64,000 nt of DNA from Coriolopsis trogii (Eukaryota; Basidiomycota; Agaricomycetes; Polyporales; Polyporaceae). The position numbers were made by a program, and so were the translations under genes. A model generated the notes under the pieces. The model did no database searches. It was given only the letters and a program-made list of their open reading frames with translations, and was not told the origin of the DNA. Within the stretch, counting starts at the first letter, position 1. Every line of letters starts with the position of its first letter. The stretch lies in contig JAHYIO010000036.1 in NCBI GenBank assembly GCA_020543525.1, positions 1,736,001 to 1,800,000 of the forward strand, written 5' to 3'. Below are positions 21,366 to 34,133 of this stretch, in pieces.

Positions 21366-24300
21366 GTTGGTTTGCTGGTACTGTGTGACCCAGGAGTCAG
21401 TCAGGACGTCTGTGCCTGTTGCGTCGCGTTTGACGCGTCATATGTACGGGACAACGCACCCTCGGGTCCATTTGGCGTTCAGGAATTAGTTGTAGGTGGG
21501 GTGGTCCGTAGTCCGGGCGAGCTAGTGCGTGCTCTGATTAGAATTGGAGATGCCAAAGGCTATAGTATGGCCTCAAGCCGAAAGACAACACGAAAGGCGA
21601 AGAATGAGGAGACGGAGAACGCGACGCGGGTGGGTGGGCCGTGGGTTGGATGGACTGGAGTCGCGGGACGGGCGGGAGATTTATAGGCCCATCCATCTCT
21701 GACGCAGGACCGGCCGCGGTGGCCCAGATCAGAGGCAATATTTTGCGTTGGCATGCTAAAGGTTGGTGAGTTCCGCTTAGGGTTTTCCTTTTCCTGCAAG
21801 AGCGCAGAAACGCAAGCGCGAATCGGGATCGGGGGCAATGAGGCGTGCGCTCAGCGCCCAGGGTCCCGCCGCCACGGCGTAGCCGTCGCCCCTTCGCTTG
21901 GGCACGATCCAGATGGCAGGGTCTGGTATTAGCACTGCAGCGCGCCGTGTCTGGATATCCCGGCCAGCCTGCGGTGCGGGAGAGACGAGAGCAGGAGGGT
22001 CCGAACACGTTTCAGCACGCTCGCCCATTACGACAGGACAGGTCCCCGGGCCCGGGTGCGTCGCCATATCCGTACAGCTCGGCTATGGCTAGTACTACCC
22101 ACGCTCTCGCTTGTGTCCAGCAGGAGTGCAACGTTCACTCCCGCGTTCAAGCAGCCTTTGCCATAACGGACAGATCCAGCTTTGAGTTTGTGTGACTCTG
22201 TGGCGTGGCCGGTCGCCGGCAGTAGTACACGGAACGAGATCTCTCTGGGGCGGCCCAAACGTGATGAGTCCATAGCCCCACTGCGGGCTGAACCTGGAAG
22301 ACCTGATTGACTCATCGCAATCCCGCGCAGATGTGGTCTCTCTAGACACGTTTAGACCGGTGCTGACGCAAGCTGGTGCAGTAAAATTCACTGCATGATA
22401 CGCCAGACGCTCGTGCTTCAAGTTTGCACGCCACGCCATGCTCATTCAAATCGTGGTCCGGCACTTCCAACTCTCTAACTCTCAACTTCAGGCCTCGAGG
22501 CCAACGCCATAACTCTTACCACTCACAGCCATGACTGGATTGGGTCTGATACCGTTCTGGCAGCTGAGTCAAGGCCGGTGGCATAGGAAGTCCGTGACCG
22601 CAGATACGTGGAACATGCGAGTCGTCATCGTTGGCAACATCCGACGAGGGCCACCCGAGTACCTGTCGAAAGAACTGAAGACCACAACACCCGGCCAAGA
22701 CTTGGAGCGGTGCATAACGCAGTCCACTATGTCATCGCTGGAACCCCAGAGGCGAGGCTGGAAGTCAAAGAGTCAAGACGCAGCCTGATGCATGCCAGTG
22801 AAAGGGCGCCAAGTCGCAGTCTTTGTGGGTGCAAGCGACGGCAAACGGAACGCAAAGACGTTTCGAAGACTTCGGCTCGCAGGTCGGACAACGCATAGGC
22901 GTGCCCAGGGACAAAGAGGGACAAGCGTGGACGTGCCGCGCCCGCCATATAGAGGCAAGCATTGGCACCGGATTCCCTGTTAGCTAACTAGCATCAGCGG
23001 AGGTCGGAGGCTGAGCCACTGCCAGCCATCTGGATGGATACTAGTGAGAACTCTAGCGACGGCCGGCAGGGCGCTAGCCAGGTGAAACGAAGATCGCGAG
23101 AGGCCGCCAGGAGACGGAGAGAGTACCCAAACGGTCGCCGGATGGGCGAGCCTGACCGCACCCATGAAGTGAAGGAGAATAGAGTGGGAGCGATGTCGAT
23201 TTGAATCTCGCGAATTGTCAACGGGACAATGGGCGAGGGCTGATGATGAGATGGACGATGCGGTACGAACGTGGCACGAGCGCTGCGTGTCCGATGCGAA
23301 TGGTCTCCGAGCATCTCTTCCATGCACTACGTACTGCTGCTTTTCTCCCCTCGTTTGCGTGGCGTTCGGACGACATCGCATAGCAAACGGTACGGATGAG
23401 TTTGGTCACTGTCAGGGTCTCTCTGGGTCGCCGGCCACGTGGATGCCACTCGCTTCGACTCGTCCTTCTCGCCGCTCGCCTATTCCTAGCAGCCAACCAA
23501 GCGACGGTCCCCGACTCGTTTCAAGAGAAAAGAGTGAGCAGCAATAGCCAATTCACTGAGACTCAGCTCAGGCAGCCAGGACTGGCTCACGGCCCGCGGT
23601 TCTGAATTTCGGAATCCATCCTGACATCATTCCGCCGTCCGAGCGCGGACGACTACCGCGAGAGTGAGAAGGCGGAGAAATGGGAGGATGCCATCTGATG
23701 ATACGGGTCGTTTATTGTCGTCTGATCTCCCCGCCGATCCCTGTTCGCAGCGGGGCCGCCCAGGAGTCAAGAAGCATCCACGGTGCTTATTGACGTCCTC
23801 GAAGCTCGTCATCGGCTCAAACGCTCGGTTCGCGTCTGCTTGTTCAGTTCATACTAGTCCGACTCTTTTTCCCATCAACTCAACCTAAGCTCCAGTCGAG
23901 CCCGACGGTTTACCGGGACCAGTGTATGCAGTTAGGGTCGCAGAGCACGACCTGATGCTACCAATAATTGCGGCCTGATGCGTGACGTCCCTCCTCGCCG
24001 CCAAACTGACTCGCCCGTTATACGAAGCGAACAGAAGCGTTTCGTCGCATGGTTGCGTTTGCGGGTTAAGGTCACCATGGAGAAGACGACGAGGACGGCT
24101 TTGCGAAGCGGAAACGTACTTTCTCGTACATATACCCCTCCTCGTTGGACGCTGGAAGAACATGGCAAGACAGGTTCAAGAGGCCCGATGCGCCGGCTAT
24201 GCGCGTCACGATCGACTGAGCCGCCGGCCTGGGACCTGGACCTCTGACAGGCACAGCGAGGACGAGCCCCAACAGATCATCGGGGACGCGAACCTATCTC

Positions 24301-26127
24301 ACTTCAAGTTCGCGCACAGCACGCTAGAAGCGTCCAACATCCCTAAAACGCACGCGGGTTCGACGGCTCAACTGTTTTTGCGCTCAGACAGGACTGGCGT
24401 GGAGTCACGCGGCCGGCCAGGCTATCCTCGAAGTGGGAAGGTGCTTGGAAGGAGAAAGGGGAGCGACCTGCGACCTTCCAGATGATGAGGACAATTATTG
24501 CTGGAGCCTGAGGAGTCACCAGGTCTCAAGGAAATTTCAGTACCAATATGGCAAGGTAGACCTGCCTACAAACACTCTGCCATCTGTTGTCGCCAGAGCA
24601 GCTCATCGGCGCCGAGCACCGTCAGTCGTGATTCTCTCAGGATGGGAATGCGTTCCCGAGCCATCTGCCCTTGATCTGTACTTTGACTGCGCACGCACAG
24701 GCGTCCATGGAAATTTCTGTTGCCTCCATGATCGGCGTGCAGCCGATCGGACGCTGCGTGAAACGATCGGTGGCACTGACTCAAACGGACCAGGTTGGAA
24801 CGTGGGCAGGCGTTGCGACCATTTGCAAAGTGGCGAACGGCGGACCTGCGCACCGTATTCGCGGGCTCTCGTTGCCTGATAATATTCTATGGATCGTACG
24901 TGCGTATCGGAGTTGACAACTCCTGCGCGTTTCTGTGGTACTTTGGCCGACGCCACTCTTCGTTTGAATGGCAGAACTGGTTTGCAGTCCGATCATGTAT
25001 TCTGGCATGAACCGTGGGCGTAGGGCTCTCTTGTCGACCGCAATGAGAATTCGGGGGACCTTCAGAGACAGTTCATACGCACCATTCGGAGCGGTCGGTA
25101 TGTATGGCAGTGCACGACTGCACATACTCTGTGAGAGGTCGCGGGCCCCGCACTTACCAAGCGGTGCAACATTGTCACAAAGGGCTACTTCTGCCACCTC
25201 GATTTTTGGTAGCTGTGATAGGCGGGAAGGCTCCCGAAAATAAAGGACTCGACGTGCACAATGAGGGTATACTGGTATGGTGCAGCGTGTCTGCACCCAA
25301 CCAAGCTTGACGGCTCATGCGCTTCGGTAGCGCGCTTGGGCGATGCCTTCAGGGCGGAGCGTGTAGCTGCGCTCTCATTGGCAGTAGCATTTCTGACACT
25401 CACCGCAGTACGTCGTCATAGCATTGACCATGCCGCATGGCGTACCGTCCTCAGGGGGTATAGCAGTAGCAGAGACCGCATTTCGACGCGTAGACCTTGA
25501 ATGTCTATGATGTTTGAGTCAGACAGCGCTCATAAGAAATGACAAATGGACTGGTGCTCACTGGTCCCAAGGTCTAGGAGAGATGCAACCGCTGCCGGTT
25601 GACAGTCGAGACTTTCCTGACCACAGCAAGGGCGAGAAGCCAGACACGTCCACGTATACGTACCCTACGGAGTCCCGGCGTGCACCAGATAGATATGCCC
25701 GGACTCCCACCCCGTTGAACGTTCAGTCGAGGATCTGAGCGGTCATCACCCCTGCCCAGAGTACGTGTCAAATCGCCGTCCAAGCAATGGCTCCGCGGCA
25801 CATTGATGACAGCACCTGTATAGTAGCCAGCTATGCGTCTTGAAGACACACACATACACTGGCAGCCATCTGTGTCAGAGCAGCGTCGCAGCAGAACGCT
25901 GAGAATTCGCAGGAAGCACCCACATTGGCATACAACGCCACACATCGGCAGACATGATTAATACCCGCGGCGAAACGGGCTCCGGGTTCTGCTCTACTAT
26001 AGAAGACGCACGGTCGATGTTTCAGGTGTAAGGCAATGACGGGCTGTGTACGTGAGGACATGAAGCATTTACCGGCGATATTTGCTTAAGGGGAGATGTC
26101 CAATGAACTGCGCGGTTCTGATATGCT
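21366..26127. other. Gene-poor region of 4.8 kb
   Basis: Many open frames of 60-170 codons occur on both strands, but none shows a domain, splice-consistent extension or long continuity (the longest is 24781-25296 on the minus strand). No reverse transcriptase, transposase, integrase or terminal-repeat signature was recognised. It may contain very decayed mobile DNA or non-coding transcription units. Confidence 0.45.
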
Positions 26128-27897
26128 TCAGGAGAGTCGCAGATCAACTGCTCTGTAATGTTCCTGCGTGACCACCAGTTCGTCTGCCAAACATACGGTC
26201 GTGGAAAATCCGCGGCCGCATGTTTCGTCCCGATGAGTGTACTCGAAAGCGGGACCTAGAATGGTTAGATTGGGACGCACCGCCTCTTCATGAATCGTGC
26301 GATGGTTCCTCCCATCAGAGAGGGTTTACGAAGCCTTGCTGAACGCCGGTATCGAAGCGCGTATGGCTAGGGCGTTACCAAACATTGCAGTCGAATCAAC
26401 ACAAGTGCCACCGAGTGGTACATCGTATGGAAGAAGAGTTACATCCCCAATATTCCGTATCCAGTATTGTATGACTAGGACAGTCAGGTCTGGATCAAGC
26501 TTGAAATGGCAGTATAAGGGACCAGTAGGGCGATGTACCGTGGTAGTAGGAGCGCAACCCATGCTCCAACCATTTGCGAGTGGGGGGAGCTGTAAGTGGC
26601 AGAATACCGCCAGGGGGCTGTATTTCGGGCTTATACCACAAAGGAATATGTCATTATCAACCACTTGAAGCAGGACAGTGGGGTCCAAGATGTGGCGCTT
26701 GTAGACCTCGCAATCAGGTCGCATAGTTCTCTCGTTCTGGTAGATACATCAATACTGCATATCGTGACCCGATACCGCCCAACGAGACTCACAATCCTGT
26801 TATCGGATAGAAGCTGTTGTCCTGTCTTCCGATTGTACACCATTGTCTGGACATCAGCACCCCTAATGGTCCATGTCAACAGATCCCCGACCACTTCGAC
26901 TTCGTCAGAAAACTGGGTAACGAGGCAGAGGTTGGAGTTTCCATCGAGCACTGGGCGCTGAGAAAGTGGATGAAAAGCTCCTCCCAGCGATTAGGACAAC
27001 ACGAAACAGTCTGCGAAACTTGTAACACCAATGACAATTCTAAGCGCGCCAGATACTGATATAGTGATCGACTTACTCGTCAAGGACGAGACGCGTCACA
27101 AGCATCAAATCCTGTGCAACGTCCACGATACAGGTACCGACGGTGGACATGTCGAATTCCTCGTCCTCAAACAACTCTCTGAGATTGATGATCCACGTTC
27201 GGTCGGCGATACCCATGAAAAGTGAAGCAAGCGCATGGCTCCGGAATGTAGAATCATTGTCTGAGTAGACAAACACTCCGTTGAAGCTGAAAGAGTCGTG
27301 AAGGCGAAAACCATCGGGGTGAAGAACAATGCAATGAGGTATAGCACCTGCATCCAACGCTACTCGGCAAGCTTCTTCGCCCGCTCGAAAGTGGACAAGC
27401 CACCCGGTGGACCATCTCGCAGGCCGGCGGAGGCGAGGTCGGCCTTATAGCTATAGCTTAAAGCAGTGGCGTCCTTTGCTAATCCATCTAGTTGAGAACA
27501 GACCTGTCAAATCCCAAATCAGCGACAAGCTCCTAAAGTATGAACGGAGTCGCTTGTGTGAGAAGTGTGTAGTGTCGGCTTCACTGCGACAAAAACCTGT
27601 GACAGTGTCTGGTGTCAAAGATCCCATTCACTACTTCGTGACCACGGAGCCGCTTGTGAGCATGTTGTGCCCTTTCAAAACGTAGCTACTGTCACGCGAC
27701 GATGTGGCCGAGTCTCCCGACATATAGACGTAGTACGCGTAGTGGGAGACTGGTGGGACGACGATACTCAACAAATGACGCACCTTCTGACAGACCGATA
27801 GATCGTCAGCTTCCAATTCTTGGAATATCTTAAGTTGAAGTTCCTCAGGCAACTCAAGCAAATTGGAAGTGGCAGACGGGCGTTGTGCACTAGACAT
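26128..27897 (-). pseudogene. F-box protein gene, probably decayed
   Basis: The first exon (27784-27897) starts at a good ATG and encodes a clear F-box beginning: LLELPEELQLKIFQELEADD, followed by a GTGCGT donor. Downstream pieces match the long beta-rich part typical of agaricomycete F-box proteins. These are YKADLASAGLRDGPPGG with STFERAKKL (about 27375-27480), FSFNGVFVYSD with IADRTWIINLRELF (about 27100-27300), HPLSQRPVLDGNSNL with VYNRKTGQQLL (about 26700-26970), and a C-terminal piece IHEEAVRPNLTILGPAFEY ending at the TGA at 26128. These segments lie in different frames. A TAG at about 27361 and missing sequence between pieces prevent a clean spliced model. It is therefore likely a damaged copy, though an unusual intron pattern is possible. 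Confidence 0.6.
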
Positions 27898-28139
27898 TCT
27901 GGAGTGGATGGTGGTAGGCTAGGCTTGGGAGCGCCATCATTGTCACCAACGCGTCCAAGAGACGCGAGGGTCACGTGCTGACGCCTCAACTGCTGAACGC
28001 GTCCTGCGATTCGAGCCTGGAGCTCTTGTCTTCCGCCACCTCCTGCCTTGCCCCGATTCTTCGCTCGCTCCATTATCACGCTCTTGTTGTGGTTGGGCTC
28101 GAATATATCCCCAGTCAGGACGGTTGTAAATAAGCGTTG
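27898..28139. promoter_or_regulatory. Divergent promoter region (F-box gene / NUP49)
   Basis: 242 bp between outward-facing starts. A minus-strand open frame starting with MERAKNRGKAGGGG crosses it, but it has no support as a gene. No TATAAA motif is evident. Confidence 0.4.
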
Positions 28140-29928
28140 ATGGCGTTCAACACAAGTACCAAGTACGTTTGAACACCCATTCTTTCTCAGCCACGTTGGG
28201 CTCGATCTCAACACAAACAACTATCAGCCCTTTATTTGGTGGCGCGAAACCCGCGGGGTCTTCACTATTTGGTCAGACTACGACTCAGCCGACCAACTCG
28301 CTCTTTGGGAACCCCCAGCCTCAACAACCATCTACGACCTCTACCTTTGGCGGCTTCGGACAACCTTCTACGAACCAGAGTACTCAACCCTCATCACTGT
28401 TTGGCTCCACCACACAGAACACAGGCACCCAACCAAATCCTCTTTTCGGGTCAACGCTCGGACAGAACCAGCAGCAGCAAGGACAGCAACAGCAAGGACA
28501 GCAACAGCAGAACGCCCCGGGCAGTACATCCTTGTTCGGTAACACTTTTGGTCAACAGCAGCAGCAGCAACCTACGAACAACATTTTTGGCCAACCTACA
28601 GGACAACAACAACAGCAACAGCAGCCTACGAACGGCCTCTTCGGCCAGCCAGCTGGACAACAACAGCAACAGAAGTCCCTGTTCGGATCAACGAATACCA
28701 ACCCCTTGTTTGGCGGGGGGATGCAGAACCAGCAAAGCCAGCCTGCCCAGCAGAATACATTTGGCGGCTTCGGGAGCAGCACTCTGCAACCTCAGGCGAC
28801 GCAATCCTCGCTGTTCGGGTCCACTGCCCCGACGCAGGGGGGAAGTTCTATGTGGGGGAGGCCTGGGGGACAACAACAGCAATCGTGAGTTGATCACACT
28901 CTGCACGACGATTGCGCTCATGAACTTATTGACTGATTGGACGTGCAGACAAGCGTACGTCTTTATGTCCTGTATGTGTCTCCCTGAACCAGCTCACGCC
29001 GGGGCGCAGCACACAATCTACTGGTGGACCGTTGTTAACGAAATCGACGAAGTTCAACGACCTCCCTGACGCTGTGAAGAGGGAACTAGAGGGCCTCGAG
29101 TACGTCCCTTGCCTGATGCGTCTATTACTATCGTTCACAACGCTGTGCAGCTCCCTCATCCAAAGTCGCGTGCAGATATGCAACGACCTGAAACAACGGA
29201 AACTGGGAGACGAAGCGCTGAAGGGTCAGGAGGATATCCGTAACGTGTACAAGGTAGCGTCCACGCTCACTTCGCCGTACACTATTTGATTCTATGTCAT
29301 GCTCGGCACCAGGATCTAACAGGGGCAATCTCCGTTCTGAGATCAGACGTCCAACATACCAAGGATCTGAAGCACAAGGTCGAGCAGACGGTGCAGGACA
29401 CGATCGTCGCGACACGCATCATCGAGGGTTTCCGGAACGTGCAGCAGAACGGTCAGTACCTCAAGACGCACGCAAACTTCCCACTCGAGTTCTTCACCCG
29501 GGTAACGCAGGAGATGCGTGAGCGGCTGAGGTGGTACAAAACCACGATCGAGGTGCGTCCTCTTGCAATTGTATGCTATGTTCTAATCTCACAAGAGCTG
29601 TCGTAGAACATCGAGCGTAAGCTGTCGACAGCGGCGTCTCAGCCACAGTATACTCCGCAGGGTACGTGCGTTCTGTTTGGATCCATCCGGGGCTCGTCTG
29701 AACGGGAGGGGTTCTTTTACAGCGATCGTGTCAACACTGGAAGCTCAGCACGCTACGTTCATGGCTCTAGCAGCGAAGGCGGCCGCGCTCGATGCAGAGC
29801 TCCAGAAGCTTCGGACACTGTACACACAGCTGTGGCGCCAGAAGACGGGGAGCATGCGCGATCCGTTCAACGACTTGGATCGCGGGAGCGACGTCGGCTT
29901 TGGGCTGGAAAGTCTGAGTGCCAAATGA
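28140..29928 (+). CDS. NUP49: FG nucleoporin NUP49/NUP58
   Basis: Eight-exon model, 466 residues: 28140-28162, 28228-28884, 28949-28958, 28993-29099, 29151-29253, 29313-29552, 29607-29661, 29723-29928. The first exon encodes only MAFNTST, joined to NPLFGG across the intron; the third exon is 10 nt. Residues about 8-225 are FG and GLFG-type repeats (SLFG, PLFG, FGGFG) with long Gln runs. The C-terminal half is a helical, coiled-coil region (DALKR-like start KFNDLPDAVKRELEGL; HANFPLEFFTRVTQEM; AIVSTLEAQHATFMALAAKA). The layout and the C-terminal helices match NUP49/NUP58, part of the Nsp1-Nup57-Nup49 channel complex of the nuclear pore. Nup57/NUP54 is the main alternative but fits less well. 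Confidence 0.8.
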
Positions 29929-30229
29929 TATCGCTGCGTTATGCGATTGGGATTTGTTGCTTGTGTATTGGATAGTGTCCGGTCATGGCGCTCCAACGAT
30001 GTCATGCTCGTGCGGTCAAGTACATGAGACTCGCGCGTACGAAGACAGAGAGGCCATGTCATCAGGGGAACACGTCACAAATGGCCGATATAAGACAGCC
30101 GCAGCTGTGGGTGAGCCACGCGTTTCCGGAAACATGCTCAGCGCAGGGAGACTACAAGGCAATAAATTAAGTGCAAGCGTGGCTAACAAACTACGTAAAT
30201 GAGGAGAGAGCATGTGTGCTGAAAACACA
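29929..30229. other. Convergent 3' region NUP49 / GT17
   Basis: 301 bp separating two stop codons on opposite strands. It presumably holds both 3' untranslated regions; AATAAA appears on the plus strand at about 30160. Confidence 0.4.
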
Positions 30230-31554
30230 TCACGATTCCCGAATGCAGCCTCCCGGAAGCAGGAACTTGAATTTCTCGCTATTCTCGATCAGGTAGCGGG
30301 GTACGTGAACCGCAGACGGTGTCCTATAACTGTGCTCTCAGATGACTGCTCATATGGAGAGTGTAGCGGTACTTACGCATCCTTGTCCATGAGGGATAGA
30401 AGGTCTTTCCACTGTTGAGCGGTCAGAATGAACGAAGCAAAAAGCTGAGGCAAAAGACAGTGACGCACTCGATACGCTTCCGGCAGCATCCCAAAGATAT
30501 CCTTACCCTCGCATATCGTCTGTTGTATACGATGTGGCTCGAGTAGCGACTTGTCGGTGACGCGGTCCGCATGCGAGTAACCTTGCGCATCTGTTAGTTC
30601 CCGAACACGAGTTACACGTAAGGGCGGGAGAAAGTGCGCACCGGTCATCTTGTCCGCAAACTCATGCAGGTGCCGAAAACAGAAACTGCAATGCCAGCCC
30701 GAGTCCGCGAGTTTCCACTCTGAGACCTGGCCATGTCCGTACCCGCTCCTAGGCGACCCGAGGCGGTGAACCTGCGCCCGCCAGCTGCCCTCTCCGGCGG
30801 GCCACTCGAACGAGTAGAGGTACTCGCGCATCTGGAGGTGGATCGGGTTTGGAGCCTCGCACCGCCGGAGGAGCTTCATCGTGTGCGCGTACGGGATCTC
30901 GTCCACGTCCGAGTAGAGGACGAGCGGGGGTGGTTTCGAGCCCGCGTTCGCGTCCTTGTCGCGCTCCGCACGGAGCAGGGCGTCCATGTGTCCCCGCTGG
31001 GCGATCTCGTTCTCAAACGGGCTCTCTCCGGGTTTCAGGGTGCGCGCGTGGAAGACGGAATGAACGATCTTGTTGGCAAAGGGAGCGAAGCGGTCTGCGT
31101 GCTCGGCGAAGGTGAGGTTCTTTTCGATCCCGGTGAACGTGCGGTCGGCCTCGACGATGAAGAACTTGGAGACGATGGGGTCGAGCTCATGGAGGCGGAT
31201 CTCAAGCAGGTCGAGCTCGGAGCTGAAGAGGACAGCATCCCATACCTCAGGGAGGTCGTTCTCGTCGCGAGGCTGCCAGTGGTGGAGAGAGCAGAGGTGG
31301 GCATCGAACTGGATGCCCTCGGCATAGTAGTGGGAGAGGGTATGTTCTGGACCGAATGGCTTATCCCATAGAGGGCGTGTGGAGTAGGAGATGAAGTTGC
31401 GGATGCGAAGACTGGACAAACCGACCAGTTAGTGAGAGGACGCAGCTGTCGACTTCATACAGGGAACTGACCTTGACCTTACGGTGTATCCTATCACGAG
31501 TATGAACGACAATCCAAGAAAGAAGACATAAAGCGAGCGTCGACGAATGAGCAT
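30230..31554 (-). CDS. Glycosyltransferase family 17 (N-acetylglucosaminyltransferase-like), type II membrane protein
   Basis: Three-exon model, 403 residues: about 31472-31554, 30377-31411, 30230-30323. The start was chosen because it gives a classic type II anchor: three Arg then a hydrophobic run ([20 protein letters not shown]). The lumenal part has GT17 landmarks: [31 protein letters not shown], the DxD-like [24 protein letters not shown] and the His/Cys-rich [15 protein letters not shown]. It ends with [22 protein letters not shown]17 includes the bisecting beta-1,4-GlcNAc transferase of animals; fungal members have no settled substrate. It likely acts in the Golgi. Two in-phase donors (31477 or 31471) differ by two codons. 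Confidence 0.9.
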
Positions 31555-31940
31555 AAGACAAGAGGATGGAGGAAGAGCAATAGCGATGCGTCGTGACTCG
31601 GATGTCGTGTCGCGCAGTGATGCTTGAGCTTGTTTGACGCTTTAGGGTAGACGCAGGGTTGTTGGTGAAATGAAAACTAGAGAGGTAGACGGGTGCAGTG
31701 GATGAGCATCGCAGACCGAGCTGGAAAGAAGGTCAGTGCTCGAAACAGAGGCGGGGCGGAGAGAGCAGAGGCGCATCAATCCCGCCCTTGTCCGCTTTCG
31801 GTCTCGCCGGGCGTCACCACTCTCTATGTACCACGACCACCGAGTATGCGAATATCGCTCTAGAGCTACTCTCTGTTCATATTCTCTGTCCTTAGCCCCC
31901 TGTTTGACCTGAAACAGTTTCTTCGTATTCTCCGACCAGA
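31555..31940. promoter_or_regulatory. Divergent promoter region (GT17 / Arp10)
   Basis: 386 bp between the two start codons. The Arp10 side is C/T-rich (31860-31930). No strong TATA motif on either side. Confidence 0.4.
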
Positions 31941-34133
31941 ATGTCTGCAGTACCGACAACGCCTCGTCGAGCCCATCATGCCCAAGAAAGTGCCACCCCT
32001 CTCGCTACTCCTCAGACAACGCGAGTGGGATCATCGCACATAGTCCAGTCCTCACCCCACTATCCAACAACGCGAAGACATTCACTCTACGGAACCGAGG
32101 ACAGAATCATTCTTGACCCAGGTTCGCGCATATGGAAGGTAGGCTTCAGCGGAGAAGGCAAGCCTAGAGACGTATTCTGTGCGGGGGGTGACGGCGCCCA
32201 ACCACTGTGGACCTTGAATCGCGCATCTAAGCCTGCAGAACGGGAGGAGGAAGATCGTGTACTCGAGGCCAGACTGGAGGGATGCTTGCGTTCTGTGTTC
32301 CACAAGTACGTCCCCAATCTCGCCATCGGAGTAGCTCCCTCACTTTAATTGAAGTTCGCTCTTGACCGATCCGAAGTCGCGCAAAGTCATATTGGTAGAG
32401 CATCCACTGCTTCCTCTACATATAAAGGAGATCATGGCGCGTATTCTGTTCAATAACTTGCAGGTATGTCGCGACCTTCCTGCCAGTATTTCCAGTCTGA
32501 CCTGCATAGGTCCCTTCGATATCATTTGCATCAAGTCATCTTCTTGCCCTACTAGCAGCTGGTCGCGTAACAGGACTTGTTCTTGATTGTGGACATCTTG
32601 AATCCTCTGTTCTCCCTGTATGTCGCCGTTACCCCTTACACAATGCTATTCTGACAGCATCTATAAGATCTTCTCCTTCCGACCACTATACCCACACCTT
32701 CGCACAACGCCACTTGCAGGATCGCGTCTCTCGACCCATCTGAAGGCATTACTCCTCATGTTCGGGACCTACATCCCTCCAGCCACGTCCCTGAGCGCAA
32801 CCATGAATATTCCTGCCGCAACGCGCTCGACACGCGTCCCCCAAGACGTGCTGACCGACAAAGTCATCGATGAGATCAAGACGCGAATATGCTTTGTCGG
32901 TGACCCATTAGATGCGGAGAGCCCCTCACATCCCATGTCTCCAGGTCCAGGAGATAGCTCTGACCTAGACTTGCCTCCAAGCGACCCAGCCATGTCAGAG
33001 TCAGACTTCTCTCGAGTCTCGGCGGATATGGACAGCAATTTCTCGCACGCAGCCTCGTCAGGATACTCGGTCGTTTCACATTCGCACTTGGCTGGCATGG
33101 ATCACAACCATCCTAGTGAGAGCCATATTCAGGCACTCGCTACAATGTACGGCCGCCATTCTACCGCCACAGACATCCACATGCGCGTCGACCCACCTCC
33201 ATCGCAGCAGACGGGCACCGGAAGGGGCACCCTGATCATTCCGGGATGGATTCGCGAGCGCGCGGCAGAAGTGCTCTTTGAAGGAGGTGACGTAGACGAG
33301 AGCAGCGTCGCCGAAGTCATCCTCGACACCCTCCTGAAGGTAGCTGTACCGTCCACCTACAACCCTGTATCGCACTGACCCAATCGCGCTCGCACAGGTC
33401 CCGGTCGACCTACGCAAGACTCTTGCGTCCACGATCCTCGTCATCGGGGGCACGCCCATGCTCCCCGGCTTCATCCCCCGCCTGCACGCCGAGCTCACCC
33501 GCGCCGTCTCACACCCGTCCAACTCGACGCCACCATCTGGCGCCCCTTCTCGTGCAGGCAGAGGCGCGGGTCGACCACGGCTACGGCCCGCCGTGTACGA
33601 CCGCTACGCCGCGCTGCGCCCCCTTCTCCCCTACTTCGCGATCTTGAACAATCCCGCGCCACCGCCGCCCGCGAGCGCGCAGGCGGCTGCGAACGCGGGC
33701 AAGGCACCCGCGTTCACCCCGAGCATGATGGCCTGGGTCGGGGGCTCACTGGCAGGGTGCGTCGACATGTCCTTCCTTTCCCCACCCCCTTCTTTCTCTC
33801 TTCGAGCCAGCGGCGCTGACTTGCCTTTCCTGACTTTGTACTTCTTGCCTCCCGTCCCGACCCTTGCCGCACTACAGTGCACTCAAGACGGGCGGGATCG
33901 AGGTCCAGCGCGAGAAATGGGACGAGGCGGAGGCACAGCCCGGCGCGGATGGGGACGGAGACGAGGACGTACTGATGGACCCCACGTCCTCCCCTGGTCG
34001 CTCGGCGCTGGCACGCTCATCTCCCGCGAAGAATATCTTGCCGGACTGGACGCGGACCCCGCTCCCTGTCGGGGCGCCACCCGTTCCTCGACCTCCGACG
34101 GCGGCGGTGCCGTCGATTTCGCTGCAGGCGTAG
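31941..34133 (+). CDS. ARP10: Actin-related protein 10 (dynactin pointed-end ARP)
   Basis: Six-exon model, 622 residues: 31941-32305, 32355-32463, 32510-32617, 32668-33339, 33398-33756, 33878-34133. Actin-fold landmarks are in order: IILDPGSRIWKVGFSGE (phosphate-1 loop region), VILVEHPLLPL, ARILFNNLQVPSISF, GLVLDCGHLESSVLPI (phosphate-2 region), ILVIGGTPMLPGFIPRLHAE (adenosine region) and WVGGSLAGALKTGG near the C-terminus. The long N-terminal tail, the degenerate nucleotide site and the ending match fungal Arp10. That protein caps the pointed end of the dynactin filament and supports dynein motility. Residues about 290-400 form a low-complexity Ser/Pro/His/Asp-rich insertion absent from ordinary actins. 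The Arp10 assignment is inferred from these features; other divergent ARPs are less likely. Confidence 0.8.

Noticed and set aside
21538..22008. 156-codon minus-strand frame upstream of the zinc-cluster gene
   Set aside because: Pro/Arg/Ser-rich with no domain; probably promoter or leader sequence.
24433..24879. 148-codon plus-strand frame in the gene-poor block
   Set aside because: No recognisable motif, no hydrophobin-type Cys spacing and no splice-linked continuation.
28021..28073. Minus-strand start MERAKNRGKAGGGG near the NUP49 promoter
   Set aside because: Only a short basic stretch with no extension that makes sense; it is more likely promoter DNA.
30733..31371. 212-codon plus-strand open frame
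   Set aside because: It is antisense to the GT17 catalytic exon and has no features.
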